Made by a program: the position numbers and the translations under genes | Notes under the pieces: generated by a model | Databases searched by the model: none | The model's input: the letters and a program-made list of their open reading frames with translations, nothing else | What the model was told of the DNA's origin: nothing | Assembly: GCA_020634795.1 (NCBI GenBank) | Contig: JACKAZ010000010.1 | Coordinates: 78,697-142,696 of the forward strand | DNA from: Ardenticatenales bacterium | GTDB lineage: Bacteria; Chloroflexota; Anaerolineae; Ardenticatenales; Ardenticatenaceae | Reading direction: 5' to 3' | DNA: 64,000 nucleotides | Part shown: in pieces, positions 1-10,792 of the stretch | Numbering within the stretch: the first letter of the stretch is position 1 | Layout of the letters: each line of letters begins with the position of its first letter

Positions 1-223
1 CGGAGACGAGTAGCCCGTTCCCCTGTGACCAGAGAGTTGTCGGCGCTGCGAGACAACCACACGAACGCGCGAATCCCCTCCCGAGCCGCCCGCGAAAACG
101 GCAGCAGCCGACGAAGCGGGCCGGATGCGTCCGTTACCACGCAGGATGAGGCGGCCAACAGTTGGCCGTGAACTCAGGTGGCACCGCGACAACGTTCGCC
201 CTGACATGGGGCGGACGTTTTTT
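1..223 (+). promoter_or_regulatory. T-box riboswitch leader of serS (5' end may be cut by the window edge)
   Basis: A T-box senses uncharged tRNA and allows read-through into an aminoacyl-tRNA synthetase gene. The T-box sequence GGTGGCACCGCG lies at 177-188, directly before an intrinsic terminator (193-223). Upstream, AGTA (9-12) and GAA (71-73) can form the S-turn of a specifier loop; the next triplet, TCC (74-76), is a serine codon and fits serS downstream. AGAGAG at 31-36 resembles the conserved stem I element. The family assignment is firm; the specifier is an inference from position. Confidence 0.88.
193..223 (+). terminator. Intrinsic terminator of the serS T-box
   Basis: The stem CGTTCGCCC (193-201) pairs with GGGCGGACG (209-217, one G-T pair) around a short loop and is followed by six T (218-223). 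The T-box sequence just upstream can form the competing antiterminator. Confidence 0.88.
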
Positions 224-224
224 G

Positions 225-520
225 TTTAACGTTCAAGCATTGGAACGGCAACGCAGAACGGCAACGCAGAGCAGGTAACGCAGAACGCAGAACGGCAACG
301 CAGAACGCAGAACGCAGAACGCAGAACGCAGAGCAATTTTCAACTCATAACTCCAACACTCCAGCACTCCAGCACTCCAACACTCCAACACTCCAACACT
401 CCAACACTCCAGCACTCCAGCACTCCAGCACTCCAACACTCCAACACTCCAACACTCCGACACTCCCAACTTCCAACTCCCGAACTCATTAAACTCACAA
501 AACTCACTAAACTCGAGGTA
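225..520. repeat. Short-period tandem repeats between T-box and serS
   Basis: Two low-complexity blocks follow each other. The first (about 240-332) repeats AACGCAGAACGC-like words; the second (about 352-470) repeats a 9-base unit of the ACTCCAACA/ACTCCAGCA type more than ten times. The minus-strand reading frame through it only encodes repeats of CWSVGVLE type and is not taken as a gene. The block lies in the serS 5' UTR, after the terminator. Confidence 0.8.
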
Positions 521-524
521 TCCC

Positions 525-1811
525 ATGCTAGACATCAAACTGATCCGAGACAAACCAGAGCTGATTCGCGCCGGGCTGGAGCGGCTCTTCGAGCCGACCG
601 ATGCGGTGGACGAGGCGCTGGCGCTGGACGAGCGGCGGCGGGCGCTGCTCAGCGAGGTGGAGGCGCTGCGCGCCGAGCGCAACGCGGGCAGCAAGGCGAT
701 CGGTCGTACGAAGGATGCCGAGGAACGAGCCGCCCGAATCGCCGAGATGAAGGCGGTCAACGAGAAGATCGACGGCTTGGAAGGCGACCTCAACGCGACA
801 GAAACCGCCCTCAACGAGCTGCTGCTGCGCATGCCCAACATGCCCCACGAAAGCGTCCCCGTCGCCCAAGATGAAGCGGACAACCCCACGGTGAAAACGT
901 GGGGCGAGAAGCGGGAGTTCGACTTCACGCCCAAGCCCCATTGGGAGCTGGCCGAAGCGCTCGGGATCGTCGACTTCGAGCGCGGAACCAAGGTCTCCGG
1001 CTCACGCTTCTACATCCTGAAGGGGCTGGGCGCGCGGCTACAGCGGGCGCTGATCCAGTGGATGATCGACCTGCACCTCGATGAGCATGGTTTCAGCGAA
1101 GTCTACCCGCCCTTCATGGTGCGCGGTCAGGCACTGGTCGGTACGGGCCAACTGCCCAAGTTCGGCGACAACCTCTACCGCGACGCGGAGGAAGACTACT
1201 ACTGGATTCCGACCGCCGAAGTGCCAGTGACCAACATGTATGCGGACGAAATCATCGACGCCGACCAGTTGCCGATCCGCCATGTGGCCTATACCCCCTG
1301 CTTCCGCCGCGAGAAGATGAGCGCGGGCCGCGACGTACGCGGCATCAAGCGCGGCCACCAGTTCGACAAGGTCGAGATGGTGATCTTCTGCGAGCCGGAC
1401 GAGAGCATGAACGAGCTGGACAAGCTGCTGAAAGCGGCAGAAGATGTCAGCGAGGCGCTGGAGATTCCCTACCGCCGCCTCCAGATGGTGACGGGCGATC
1501 TGAGCTTCACCGCGATGGTGAAATATGACGTGGAGATGTGGGCACCGGGCAGCGACGAATATCTAGAAGTCAGCTCCTGCTCCAACTTCGGCGATTTCCA
1601 AGCGCGGCGGGCCAACCTGCGCTACCGACCCGCGCCCGACAGCAAACCGGACTTCGTCCACACGCTCAACGGCTCCGGCCTCGCGCTGCCACGAACGATG
1701 ATCGCCATCATGGAGAACTACCAGCGCGAAGATGGCTCCTTCGCCATCCCGCCGGTGCTCGTCCCTTACATGCGCGGCATCGACGAAGTGACCCCGGAGA
1801 ATGCGCTGTGA
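525..1811 (+). CDS. serS: Seryl-tRNA synthetase
   Basis: Charges tRNA-Ser with serine in the cytoplasm (class II aminoacyl-tRNA synthetase). The 428-residue length is normal for bacterial SerRS. The N-terminal 110 residues form the charged coiled-coil arm. Motif 2 is FRREKMSAGRDVRGIKRGHQ and motif 3 is NGSGLALPRTMIAIMENYQ near the C-terminus. The start is an ATG with GAGG six bases upstream. It is preceded by a T-box, so it is probably controlled by the charging level of tRNA-Ser. No operon partner follows. Confidence 0.97.
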   Translation: MLDIKLIRDKPELIRAGLERLFEPTDAVDEALALDERRRALLSEVEALRAERNAGSKAIGRTKDAEERAARIAEMKAVNEKIDGLEGDLNATETALNELLLRMPNMPHESVPVAQDEADNPTVKTWGEKREFDFTPKPHWELAEALGIVDFERGTKVSGSRFYILKGLGARLQRALIQWMIDLHLDEHGFSEVYPPFMVRGQALVGTGQLPKFGDNLYRDAEEDYYWIPTAEVPVTNMYADEIIDADQLPIRHVAYTPCFRREKMSAGRDVRGIKRGHQFDKVEMVIFCEPDESMNELDKLLKAAEDVSEALEIPYRRLQMVTGDLSFTAMVKYDVEMWAPGSDEYLEVSSCSNFGDFQARRANLRYRPAPDSKPDFVHTLNGSGLALPRTMIAIMENYQREDGSFAIPPVLVPYMRGIDEVTPENAL

Positions 1812-2553
1812 GTACGGGAGTTGGTTATCGGCGTGGTAGCAGCGTGCTTGGGCGGCGGCGTCGTGAATGGGGCATGGCGAATGGGTACCTCTGGAAAGAC
1901 GGCGCGCCGGATGGCGGCCCGCCCAACAATTGGCGGAGCCGTTTCATCGGCGAATCGGCGTGGGAATGGGATGAGAGGGCAAGGGGCAAGGGAGAACAAC
2001 GCGACACAGAGGCCATGTCGCTCGATTGACGATTCGCGATTCATGCCAGCTCGACGATCAATGACAACTGTGGGGAGGGACGAGCGCTTGTACGCTCAAC
2101 CATGCACTTCACCCTCTTTGTCACCCTGAGGCGTTAGCCGAAGGGTCTGGCTATGGGATGTCGTCTGGCGGCAACGTGTGCACGCTTCGTCGTCTCCGAC
2201 ACCCATCATGCTCACCAGGGGGCTGCACCAAGTCTCGTGCTGCGGACCGCTGCGCGAACGCCTCCACTTCGTTCCGGCACAGAATGACAACGGGGCAGGG
2301 CGACGCTACGCTCCGTGTTACAGGCAAGGCGTATGAAGGCCGTGCGCCTTGTCACTCCGAGGGCAGGCCCATACCCCGCGAGTTTCTATGTAGCCGCAGG
2401 CAGTGCACAAGCGGACCGACGGTCTGGCTGCGAACCATCGCAGCACCGCGCGTAACGTACAGGAAACGGTTCGTCCCGCTCCCGATTTCGAGAGCGGGTG
2501 GCTTCCCGCTTGCGGATACGAATGCAGTAAAGCGGAACGAGGCGGGGTGCGGG
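1812..2553. other. Intergenic region without a recognisable gene
   Basis: No reading frame here looks like a conserved protein. The stretch holds short words that recur elsewhere between genes, such as GATTCGCGATTC at about 2031 and CACCCTGAGGCG...AGCCGAAGGGTC at 2123-2150, a motif resembling one at 62900-62980. The 3' ends of serS and the NACHT gene converge on it. Confidence 0.6.
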
Positions 2554-5500
2554 TCACTCCCCCACCACCAACTGCCAGAGCGAGTCGTAGGCATGGTCGT
2601 GACCTCTGCGACCCAACCGATCTCCCGGCGCAAACGCCTCGTCTTCCAGCGCCGCCAACAGCAACGCCTCCACCGCGGCTTTCGCCGCGTCGCTGCGCCG
2701 CCCCAACGTGGCTAGGGCGCTGGCAGAGGCGCTGCGCACATCGTCGTCCGAATCGAGGAGGCTACGTTGTAATGTCGGCAACGTGGCAGCATCGGTGACG
2801 TCAAGTCGGCCCAGCAATTGAGCCGCATCACGGCGTACCACCCACCACGGGGCAGAGCGCAGCGTGTCGCAGAGGATCGGTGCGAGTTCCAGTCCATGGT
2901 GCCCCAATTGCCCTATACTCAACGCCGCACGTGCGCGCACATCCCAATCCGCGTCCCCCAGCAAGGCCACCAGCCCGCTCACCACCCCCTCGCTCGCTGC
3001 GCCCAGCTGCACCAAACTTGCCGCCGCACGTTCGCGCACCGCCCAATCCGCGTCCCCCAGCAACGCCACCAGCCCGCTCACCACCCCCTCGCTCGCTGCG
3101 CCCAGCTGCCCCAAACTTGCCGCCGCACGTGCGCGCACATGCCAGCTCTCGTCCCTCAGCGCCGATAACAATGCTTGACTCAGCGGCTCTTCCGCCTCGC
3201 TGCCGGTAAGCTGCGCGACCCGCTCGTCCAATGTTCGACGGTAGCGACGATAGTTTGCGTGGCCTCGCGGATAGAGCAATTCGTTTTGCAGTCGGGCGAT
3301 CATTCTTTGCAGCAACACACTGTCACAGGGAATCTGATCACCCAGAGCACGCAGCGCAAAGAGGTAGTCACGGCCCAACAGCGCTTCGTGGTCACTCGGC
3401 GCGAAGCCTTCCGCTTCTGCCAGCGCCCCTTCGGCCAAAATAGCCGCTTCCAGCAACTCGGCCGCATCTTCGGGGTAATCCTTGCCCACGAAGCCCAGCG
3501 CCAACAGAATCGGCTCCTCCCAGCGCGGGTCGTGCAGGTGGCGGCGAATCAACTTGGCGCGGCTTTTGCTGCGGGCCACCAAGTGGCGGGCAGCGTAATA
3601 CTCTTCGAAGGTCAGGTGCATGAAGCCATAACGGTTCGGCGCCCGTTCCACGAAAAGACCAGTGTGGACCCGCACTTGGGTCAGGAATTTGTGAACCTCA
3701 TCAAGAATGTCGTCAGGCGGGTCGTCCATATCCCACGCTTGGCGCTTCATCCGCGCCCATGCGCCACCCAGTTGGTCGATCACATCCCGTTTGGTCGCCA
3801 GGCCGGTGGGCCGATGGGCGTGCATCCAATAGGCCAATTCGCCCAGAATCCGATCGACATGGCGCTTTTCCGCGAGGGCGCTCTGTGCCACCCCTTGCGC
3901 AGCGCGCCATCCCTCCGCCAACGTTGTCGCCGTGATGTCGTACAACTCGACACGCTTTTGGGGCAGCCGCGCCCCACTCTTGTGGATCAGCGCCAAAATG
4001 CGCAGCAGCAACGGGTTGGCCGCCATACGGCGCACCCCCGCCGCGCCGCGCACCGCCGCCATGATGCCATCCACCTCAAGCTGCGCCGCGCTGTGCTGCT
4101 GCTCTTCGGAAACATCCGGCGTCTGCGCGCGCTCCACCGCCAACGTCCAGCGCGACAAGAAGCGCTCGATCTGCGCCTCGTCCATGTCCTGCACCGTGTA
4201 ATGGGCAAAGGGCGCGGGCAGCGGGGCGTTGCGGTAGCCCGAGATGCGGCTGGTGACGATGAAGCGATTGCCCGCCCCCTCGTGATGGCGCACGAAAGCC
4301 ATGATCTTCTCAACGATGCCGATGCGGTCATCGGCGGTCACGATCTCGTCCAAGCCGTCCAACATGACAAGGCAGTTACCCGCCTTCAATTCCTGCGCCA
4401 TCAAATCTTGCAGGCCGCGCGCGTTCATCTCGTTGCGGTTGCACATTTCGGCCAGCTCGTCGCTCAGGGAGCGCTCCCGCCACCGTTCGTCGTAGGCATA
4501 TTCCGAAATACGCATGTAGATGGGGAAGCGGGTCGGGCCGAGGTCAGCATCGGACGTATCCTTGTTGTCCAACATCGCTTGGGCATGTTGCAACGCCAAG
4601 TAATGGAGCAGCGTCGTCTTGCCCGCGCCCGGATCGCCCAAAATCACCAACTGCGGATGTTGCGTCACCGCCGCCGACAGTTCCATCAGCTCAGCGCCGA
4701 GCGTTTCGGTTTGGCGCTGCGCCTCGCGCCAAAGAAATTCGTCCTGCAATTGCTCCCGCGCTTCGGCGCTCAACGTCTCGTCCGCCAACTGTGCCTCCAG
4801 CACCGCCAGCTCGTGGGGGCGCAGCTTGGAATAGACATCGGCGCCCAACTCGCGCTCGGCACGGAGCGAAATGTAGACCTCGTCCAGCTTCACCTGCACT
4901 TGGCGCTGCGTCTGGATCGTGCCGCGCGGATCCAGGTAGTAGTACTGATCACGCAGCCACGTCAGGTAGGCGCGGCGCGTTTCGTCGGTGGCGGCGGGTT
5001 GGTCCGGCACGACGCGGAGGGCCTCACCCCCCGCCGCGGCAACGTTGACGGCCGCGAGCTGCGAAACCAGCCTTTCCATCAGCCCCAACGCCGCCGCCTT
5101 GTCGAAGTATTCGATCAGCGGTTGCCACGGCTCCACCGTGGAAAGCTGCGCCCGAATCGCGGCGAGCAGCGCGGACAGTTCAGCGGTGTGGCTGCGCGGC
5201 CATGCCAAGGCGTTGGCCAAGTCGTCCAGCGGGGTGGCATCGGGCTGCAGCACCGCCACGGCCAGGCGCTGGCGCAGCGCGTGGTTCCCCTCGCTGCGCA
5301 GCCGCGCCAGCGCATTGTCGGTCAGCAAGGTCGCGCCCGTGGTCGCATCGGCGGGTAGCGCGATGGATTGCAGCGCGGCTTGCATCGTCGCCAGCAGTTC
5401 TCTTTGATCCGTCTGGTAGAACCGCTCGACCACCGCCTGCAAACGGCTGTTGATCGGCGCGAGTGCCGGGTCCAGCACGCCCGTTTCGACGACTTTCTCC

Positions 5501-5561
5501 GCAGTTTTTTCCAACCCTGCGTTATTGCAGTCCCCAACGCCGCAGCGGTTATTGGGCCCAC
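2554..5561 (-). CDS. NACHT-type STAND NTPase with C-terminal HEAT repeats (one frameshift near the start)
   Basis: Large NLR-like NTPase; bacterial relatives include anti-phage sensors and signalling proteins, but no specific role is shown. About 1000 residues. Walker A is GDPGAGKTT (near residue 310) and Walker B is LVMLDGLDEI (near 400). Further motifs typical of NACHT proteins are FIVTSRISGY and ANPLLLRILA. The C-terminus carries HEAT repeats (residues about 790-950), two of them almost identical 33-residue copies. The likely start is GTG at 5561 with GGGAG six bases upstream, giving the N-terminus VGPITAAALGTAITQG; one missing base near 5515 (GGGTTGG) shifts it out of frame with the rest. 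The open frame continuing upstream to 6354 translates repeat DNA and was excluded. Confidence 0.82.
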
Positions 5562-5581
5562 GTTCTGCTCCCACCGTAACA

Positions 5582-6720
5582 AAGTCAAATGTGGGCGATT
5601 GCGACAAGGGAGGACGAATGGGGAAGCGACACGCGGTCGGGCACGGCGGCTCCACGCGAAATGGGCGCGGCGGCCCCACGCGGTCGGGCATGGCGGCCCA
5701 CGGCGGCACGGCGGCCTGACGGTCGGGCACGCGGCCACCCACAAACCATGGACACCGTGGGGACGACCTGCCGTGAAAGTCCGTTGCCGTGCACGCACGG
5801 CGATTGTCACACGATGTCGGGTATGGCGGCCCACGGTCGGGCACGGCGGCCCACCGTCGCGCACGGCGGCCCGATCTTACGGGCACCCATAAACCATGGC
5901 CACCGTGTAGGGACGACCTGCCGTGAGCCGTCTGTTGCCGCCACGTGCACGCACGGCGATTGTCACACGATGGCGGGGCGCGCGGCCCCACGCGGTTGGG
6001 TGCTTCGCGATTTTCACATCGATGTCGGGCACGGCGGCCCACGGTCGGGCACGGCGTTCCACGCGGTCGGGCATGGCGGCCCACGCCGCGGTCGGGCATG
6101 GTGGGCCTACGCGGCCGGGCGCACGCGGCTCGCGGGTCGGCATGGCGGGTTCCGCGTCGGGCATCACGGCGGCCCTGACCCTTACGGGCACCTGCCAAAC
6201 CAGCGTTACCGTGGGACGACCCGCCGTGGAAGAAGTCCGTTGCCGTGCATGCACGGTGATTGTCACACGATGGGGGCACGGCGGCACATCGCGGTTCCCG
6301 CGCGGTCGGGCAATGGCGGCCCGCGGTCGGGCACGGCGGCCCGCGGTCGGGCACGGCGGCCCACGGTCGGGCACGGCGGCCCGACCCTTACGGGCACCCA
6401 CAAACCATGCGGCTACCGTGTAGGGACGACCCGCTGTGGTCGTCCGTTGCCGTGCATGCACGGGTGATTGTCACACGATGGGGCACGCCGGCGGCCCGAC
6501 CTTTACGGCACCCACAAACTATGGCCACTGTGTAGGGACGACCTGCCGTGGTCGTCTCGTTGCCGTGCATGCACGCAGGCTTCGTCACACGATGGGGCAC
6601 GGCGACACGCGGCTCCGCGCGCGGCGCCGGCACGGCGGCCCGCGGTTTGGTAACGGCGGCTCATATGGTCGGGCACGGCGGCCTGACCTACGGGCACCCA
6701 CAAACAATAGACCCGCCGGT
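5582..6720. repeat. Nested GC-rich repeat field (95-bp units plus 20-bp units)
   Basis: A unit of about 85-95 bp occurs five times (about 5733-5816, 5878-5972, 6181-6271, 6385-6480, 6501-6593) with a truncated sixth at 6687-6715. It begins ACGGGCACCCACAAACCATG, contains GGGACGACC and ends GATTGTCACACGATG. Its centre holds the 14-bp palindrome CCGTGCATGCACGG, perfect in the copies at 6243 and 6450. Between units lie variable runs of a 20-bp unit, GGTCGGGCACGGCGGCCCAC. All six frames are open through much of it only because of composition. It sits upstream of the NACHT gene. Function unknown. Confidence 0.85.
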
Positions 6721-7375
6721 CATCCCTGCCGCGGGATGCGTCGGCAACCCACCGGCGGCTAAAATGGCAGCTTCTCAGGATACGGTCGTTTTTCACCATG
6801 CAAAAGGAGTCACCCTTACGAAAGAGAAAGCTGACGCAGTGTGACGGATCAACAGATTGCGGGGTTTGCGCGCAGGCATCGCCCATTACTGACATCACCC
6901 GACGGTTGTGCGGGTGCTGACGGTGATCCTCGTGTTTGTGGGTGTCGGTTCGGTCATCCCGGTTCACATCCCGTTGGCGCTGGTGATGCCGGAAGTGATG
7001 CCACTTTACGATCACGACGGACGACACGGCGATGCTGCACGACGTTTCGTCTCGAGAGCTGGCAGCGTAAAGCGCGAAGTGCCGGGTTTCGAACCACGCT
7101 AATCGCGCTATCGCCTGATCATTGGCGGATCCATAGGGGCCCCAGCTTTTGTAATGGTTAATGGTCAATTAAACATTGGTAATTGCATTGCTTTTTGGCG
7201 ACCAGACCCCTCCCACCGCCTACCAGCATCCTTTATACAAACAACCCTCTCTCCTAATCCTATCCCCTAAGCCCCCAGCCCCCTCAGCTCCCGTCTTCAC
7301 CCACACCCCCCACACCCGCCCGCCACACGGGCCTGACGGACGCGTCATAATCGCGCCATTATTCGTTGCCCGCAA
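6721..7375. other. Intergenic or decayed sequence, nothing recognised
   Basis: Follows the repeat field and precedes the broken LysM-M23 gene. A possible ribosome site, AAAAGGAG, stands at about 6801, but the frames after it are short and match no family I recognise. A hydrophobic stretch (VLTVILVFVGVGSVIPVHI) around 6914-6970 could be a leftover membrane or signal segment. The region lies within the indel-rich part of the window. Confidence 0.45.
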
Positions 7376-8565
7376 GGAGTCTCCCCCACGCGTCTCCACG
7401 TTTTTTGGGCAGGCATTGTTCGCTGTTCTTCAGGCGCTGGCGCTGCTGTTGCTGCGCCCCACAGCGCCCGCCCACGCCGAACAACAGGGCTGCACCGTCG
7501 CCAACAACGTCGCCACGGTCGGCGCTGCCGACCACCACGGCCGTCCGCTTGGCCAACCCCACGGTCAACAGCGGCGAGCCAAGCAGCACTGATGACCACC
7601 AACGGCATTCCACACTGTGCAACCCGGCGACATGCTGAGCAAGATCGCCGCCGCACGGGGTCACGGGGTCCACATGATCCTCGGCGCCAACACGACGCCG
7701 GACCCCAACCTCTTATATCTATCCCGGTCAACAGATCTACATCTGGGGCAGAGCAGCAGCAGCTCCCGTCGTCGACACCGATAAGTTTGTCACCGGCCTC
7801 TGGGGCTGATGGCGCGGTGGTGCAGGGCGAAACCGCACGTCGGTGCAAGTGCCGAGGGGCCACTGTGACGGAGAGCCGCAATGGGCAGACGGTTCATTTC
7901 CACCAGCTGCGGCGGGCTGCAATGGGGCTGATACCGATGTGCTCTGGAATCGTCAGCAGCTATCCGCCACACTCACGACACGGAGCGATTTATGCACAGC
8001 AGAGCAGCAGCTCTTCCATCGTTTTGCTGGCGGCGACTATTGAAGGGCCGACGCTGCAATTCCCCGCCGACAAGCAGGCGTTGTTGCAGCCAGAGGTGAT
8101 CGGGATTTACAGAACACCCCACATCTGGCGACTGCTTGAGGCCGAGACCAACCTTATTTGTTGGCTTGATGTGGAGCGCGGTGGCACCTTTTGGCGACCG
8201 ATCAACATCACGTAGCCGTTCGCCTACGTGGCATCATTGAACGGCGAATACACCGGCTACCAATGAGGGACCTGACTTCAGAGGCCGACGTAAATTCCCC
8301 TTCTATGCCTCTGCGGCGGCCGTGTCGTGCTGGCGAGAATCTGCGGCCCGGGTGAAACTGTCTTTCATCGACCACGGCGCGGGCGTGATCACCGGCTACT
8401 CTACATGAGCGCCTTTGCTTGGAGCGCGGGGATTAGTGTACGAGCGGGATCAGAAGGTTGGCTGGACGGGCGATGCAAGCGAACGACCGCCCCCCACTTC
8501 CATTGGAAGTGCGCGTCAACAATCGCCGGGTCAACCTGTTCACGGCGAAACGACCGTTCCCGTAG
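7376..8565 (+). pseudogene. Secreted LysM-M23 metallopeptidase, broken by many small indels
   Basis: Read across three frames, this is a cell-wall peptidase. A signal peptide ends APAHAEQQ (about 7400-7485). A LysM domain follows (VQPGDMLSKIAAARG to YIYPGQQIYI, about 7618-7742). Then comes an M23 domain: the H-x-x-x-D zinc motif HEGTDF (about 8265-8282), ETVFIDHGAGVITGY (about 8355-8400) and the second zinc motif APHFHW (about 8491-8510), ending VNLFTAKRPFP and TAG at 8565. AAGGAG precedes it at about 7374. Such proteins cut peptidoglycan cross-links outside the cell. At least six frame changes are needed, including insertions and deletions, so either the gene is dead or the sequence is unreliable here. 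Confidence 0.8.
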
Positions 8566-9060
8566 TCAATTCTGGAGCCAGACGTCAGATGGCAGATGTC
8601 AATGTCTGAGCGCCACGTTGCCCGTCGCTGGAGCAATGCTCTCTTCGACATCTGTGGTCTGATCTCTGTCGTCTGATTCCCTTGCCATCCCTATCAGACA
8701 TAGAGATGAGATAGAGAGTAACGTTGATATTGCTTTGTAACCACAACGCAAAGGCAAATGTGTCCGATTCATGATTCGCGATTCGCGATGGCACCACCCA
8801 CTGAACGAAACAGACCCTAACCAGTCACTATTCGCACCAGTGGGGCGATGAGACGCATTCAACATCTCCCCATTCGCCATTCGCCATCCGTAAATGAGTG
8901 GGTACAAAGCTTAACATCATCGGTAGCGCTCTCTTTAGACTCTGACCCCGCTCCCATTCTCCATTCTCCATTCTCCACTATCCACACCCCCAAACAAAAC
9001 CGCCGCGGCATTCAATTGCAGCCTCGGCGGTCTCTCTCTTTAGGTTGCTAATGCCTACGG
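8566..9060. other. Convergent intergenic region, no gene seen
   Basis: Lies between the ends of the LysM-M23 gene and nuoN. It contains the recurring intergenic words ATTCGCGATTCGCGAT (about 8774) and CATTCGCCATTCGCCAT (about 8872), and CCATTCTCCATTCTCCA at about 8955. The short open frames are not convincing. Confidence 0.6.
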
Positions 9061-10763
9061 TTAAAGAGCAGAGCCGATGATGGGGTTCGGGAAGATGCTT
9101 TACGGCGATGACCAGCGCGGTCGTGACGACTACAACGCAGTGCCGACCGATCCACGATGGCGCCGCAGGGGTGCCGCGGCGCAGCTCCGCAGCGAGGTCT
9201 TTCATCCACATCTTCGCGCAACGCGCCGACGACCGGCAGCGCTCGCGGCGAAATGGTTTCATCCCGCTTCTGCGGGCGCTTGCAGTACGTACATCGTACC
9301 TGATGGAAGTGGGCGCAGTAGTAGACCGAGATCACGCTGAGCAGGAATCGCCAGCGCCACCAGCCAAAGCCGCTTCGCCCAACACCGCGCCTGAGAAGAG
9401 GCGCGAATTGGCAAAGAGTCGCCGCCTGCGGAAGCCCGCCGTTGAGCAGGAAGAAGGCCAAGACAGCGCCAGTAGCGGATGCGGCAGACGACCCAAGCGT
9501 GCGGAACTCCCCTTCCAGCTCGATGATCGCCTTCCTCGCTGTTTTCCATCGCGATGTGATGACCGCAAAAGTTTCCCAGATTCATCAGGCGTAGACAAAA
9601 GGTAGAGGATCAGCGCTGAAGGAGAGGCTGCCGCCGTTAGTTGGCGACCTCGCCTGGCGATGCCGACGACAAAATGATCATCATGTAACCTGCGTGGGCG
9701 ATGTTGGAGCAGGCCAGCATCCGCTTCTGATGTTCGCCCGTCGGAGCGCGCCGATGTTCTTTGCCGCCGAGCATACCAGCACCGATAGCGCGATCAGCAC
9801 GGTATCCACCAGGTGGGCTGATGCAAGGCAGCGCTGCGATCACGTTGATGAACATCGTAAAACCGCGCCGACTTTCGTCCCCGCAATCATGAAGGCGGTG
9901 ACGCCGCGGGCGTCGGTGCCCCCATCGTAGACATCCTCGCGTCCACCGGGGTGAAACCGGTACCAGCGTGAATTGAAGCCGATGCCGACCATCAGCATGA
10001 TGATGCCCCCGATCAGCATCAGGTTGACGGAGCCGCCCGGCAGCACGAGGCTACGCCCGCTCTGGAAATCCTGCGCCAGCAGTTGCCCCATCTCGCGCAG
10101 GTGCATGGTGCCGGTCGCGCCGTAGAGCAGCGCGATGCCGTAGAGCAGGAAGCCACTGGCGAAGGCCCCGAGCAGGAAGTATTTCAGACCCGCTTCTTCG
10201 GAGGCGAGGTTGGGTCGGGCGAAGCCCGCCAGAATGTAGAGCGGGATCGAGAGCAGTTCGAGCGCCAAGAAGACGAGAATGAGATGGACGCTACCGGCCA
10301 TCAGGATCAGGCCAACGGTGGCGAAGAGCAGCAGCGCGTAATATTCGCCGCGGTGCATGTCGCGCTGCTCAAGGTAGCGCGGCGCCAGCATCGTGGCGAC
10401 CAGCGCCACCACGATGACCAGCAACGAGGCGATCAGCGTCATGTTGCCGATGCCGACCGGATCGAACATCCCATTGAAGAGCAGACCTGGATTGGTCGTC
10501 GCTTGAATGTTGAGCAGACCCCGCAGCCAGCCCATCAACCGTCCATCGCTCTGCGAGGGCACAAAGAGCAGCCAGTTTTGCAGCCAGAGCAGCAACGCGC
10601 CCACCAACCCCGCTATCGTCAGATAGGCGGGCCACTGGCGCTCATCCTCGCGGTCGAAAACCATGTCGGCGAACAAGACCACGATCGCGACGAAGGAGAG
10701 GAAGACCGGGATCGCCATCAAGCGTAACGAGTTACCCAGTTCACTCATTGAAACGAGTTCCAT
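9061..10763 (-). CDS. nuoN: NADH-quinone oxidoreductase subunit N (3' half frameshifted)
   Basis: Antiporter-like proton-pumping membrane subunit of complex I. The frame is intact from ATG 10763 (MELVSMSELGNS; AGGAAA upstream) to about 9950. The rest is recovered in pieces: NIKRML-like QKRMLACSNIAHAGYMMII (about 9700), PLLALSWP to CSTAGF (about 9420-9480), ALAIPAQ and VISVYY (about 9330-9380), then TTALVIAV and the end FPNPIIGSAL with TAA at 9061. Order and content match NuoN throughout. Several one-base indels are needed between 9061 and 9950. It is the last gene of the nuo cluster. I read it as a real gene in a poor-quality or decaying stretch. Confidence 0.85.
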
Positions 10764-10792
10764 ATGCGAACTTTCCTGTCTGAATCACTCAG

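Noticed and set aside
2158..2715. 185-codon plus-strand frame after serS
   Set aside because: Composition is not protein-like, it crosses a dispersed repeat and overlaps the end of the NACHT gene.
3175..5358. 727-codon plus-strand frame
   Set aside because: It is the antisense of the NACHT gene, rich in Arg, Gln and His as expected of a shadow frame.
5582..6354. N-terminal extension of the NACHT frame (MPDRGPPCPTAGRH and following)
   Set aside because: It only translates the GC-rich repeat field; a GTG with ribosome site at 5561 gives a better start.
5582..6720. CRISPR-like array
   Set aside because: Units are 85-95 bp and 20 bp with repeats of repeats; there are no unique spacers of constant length.
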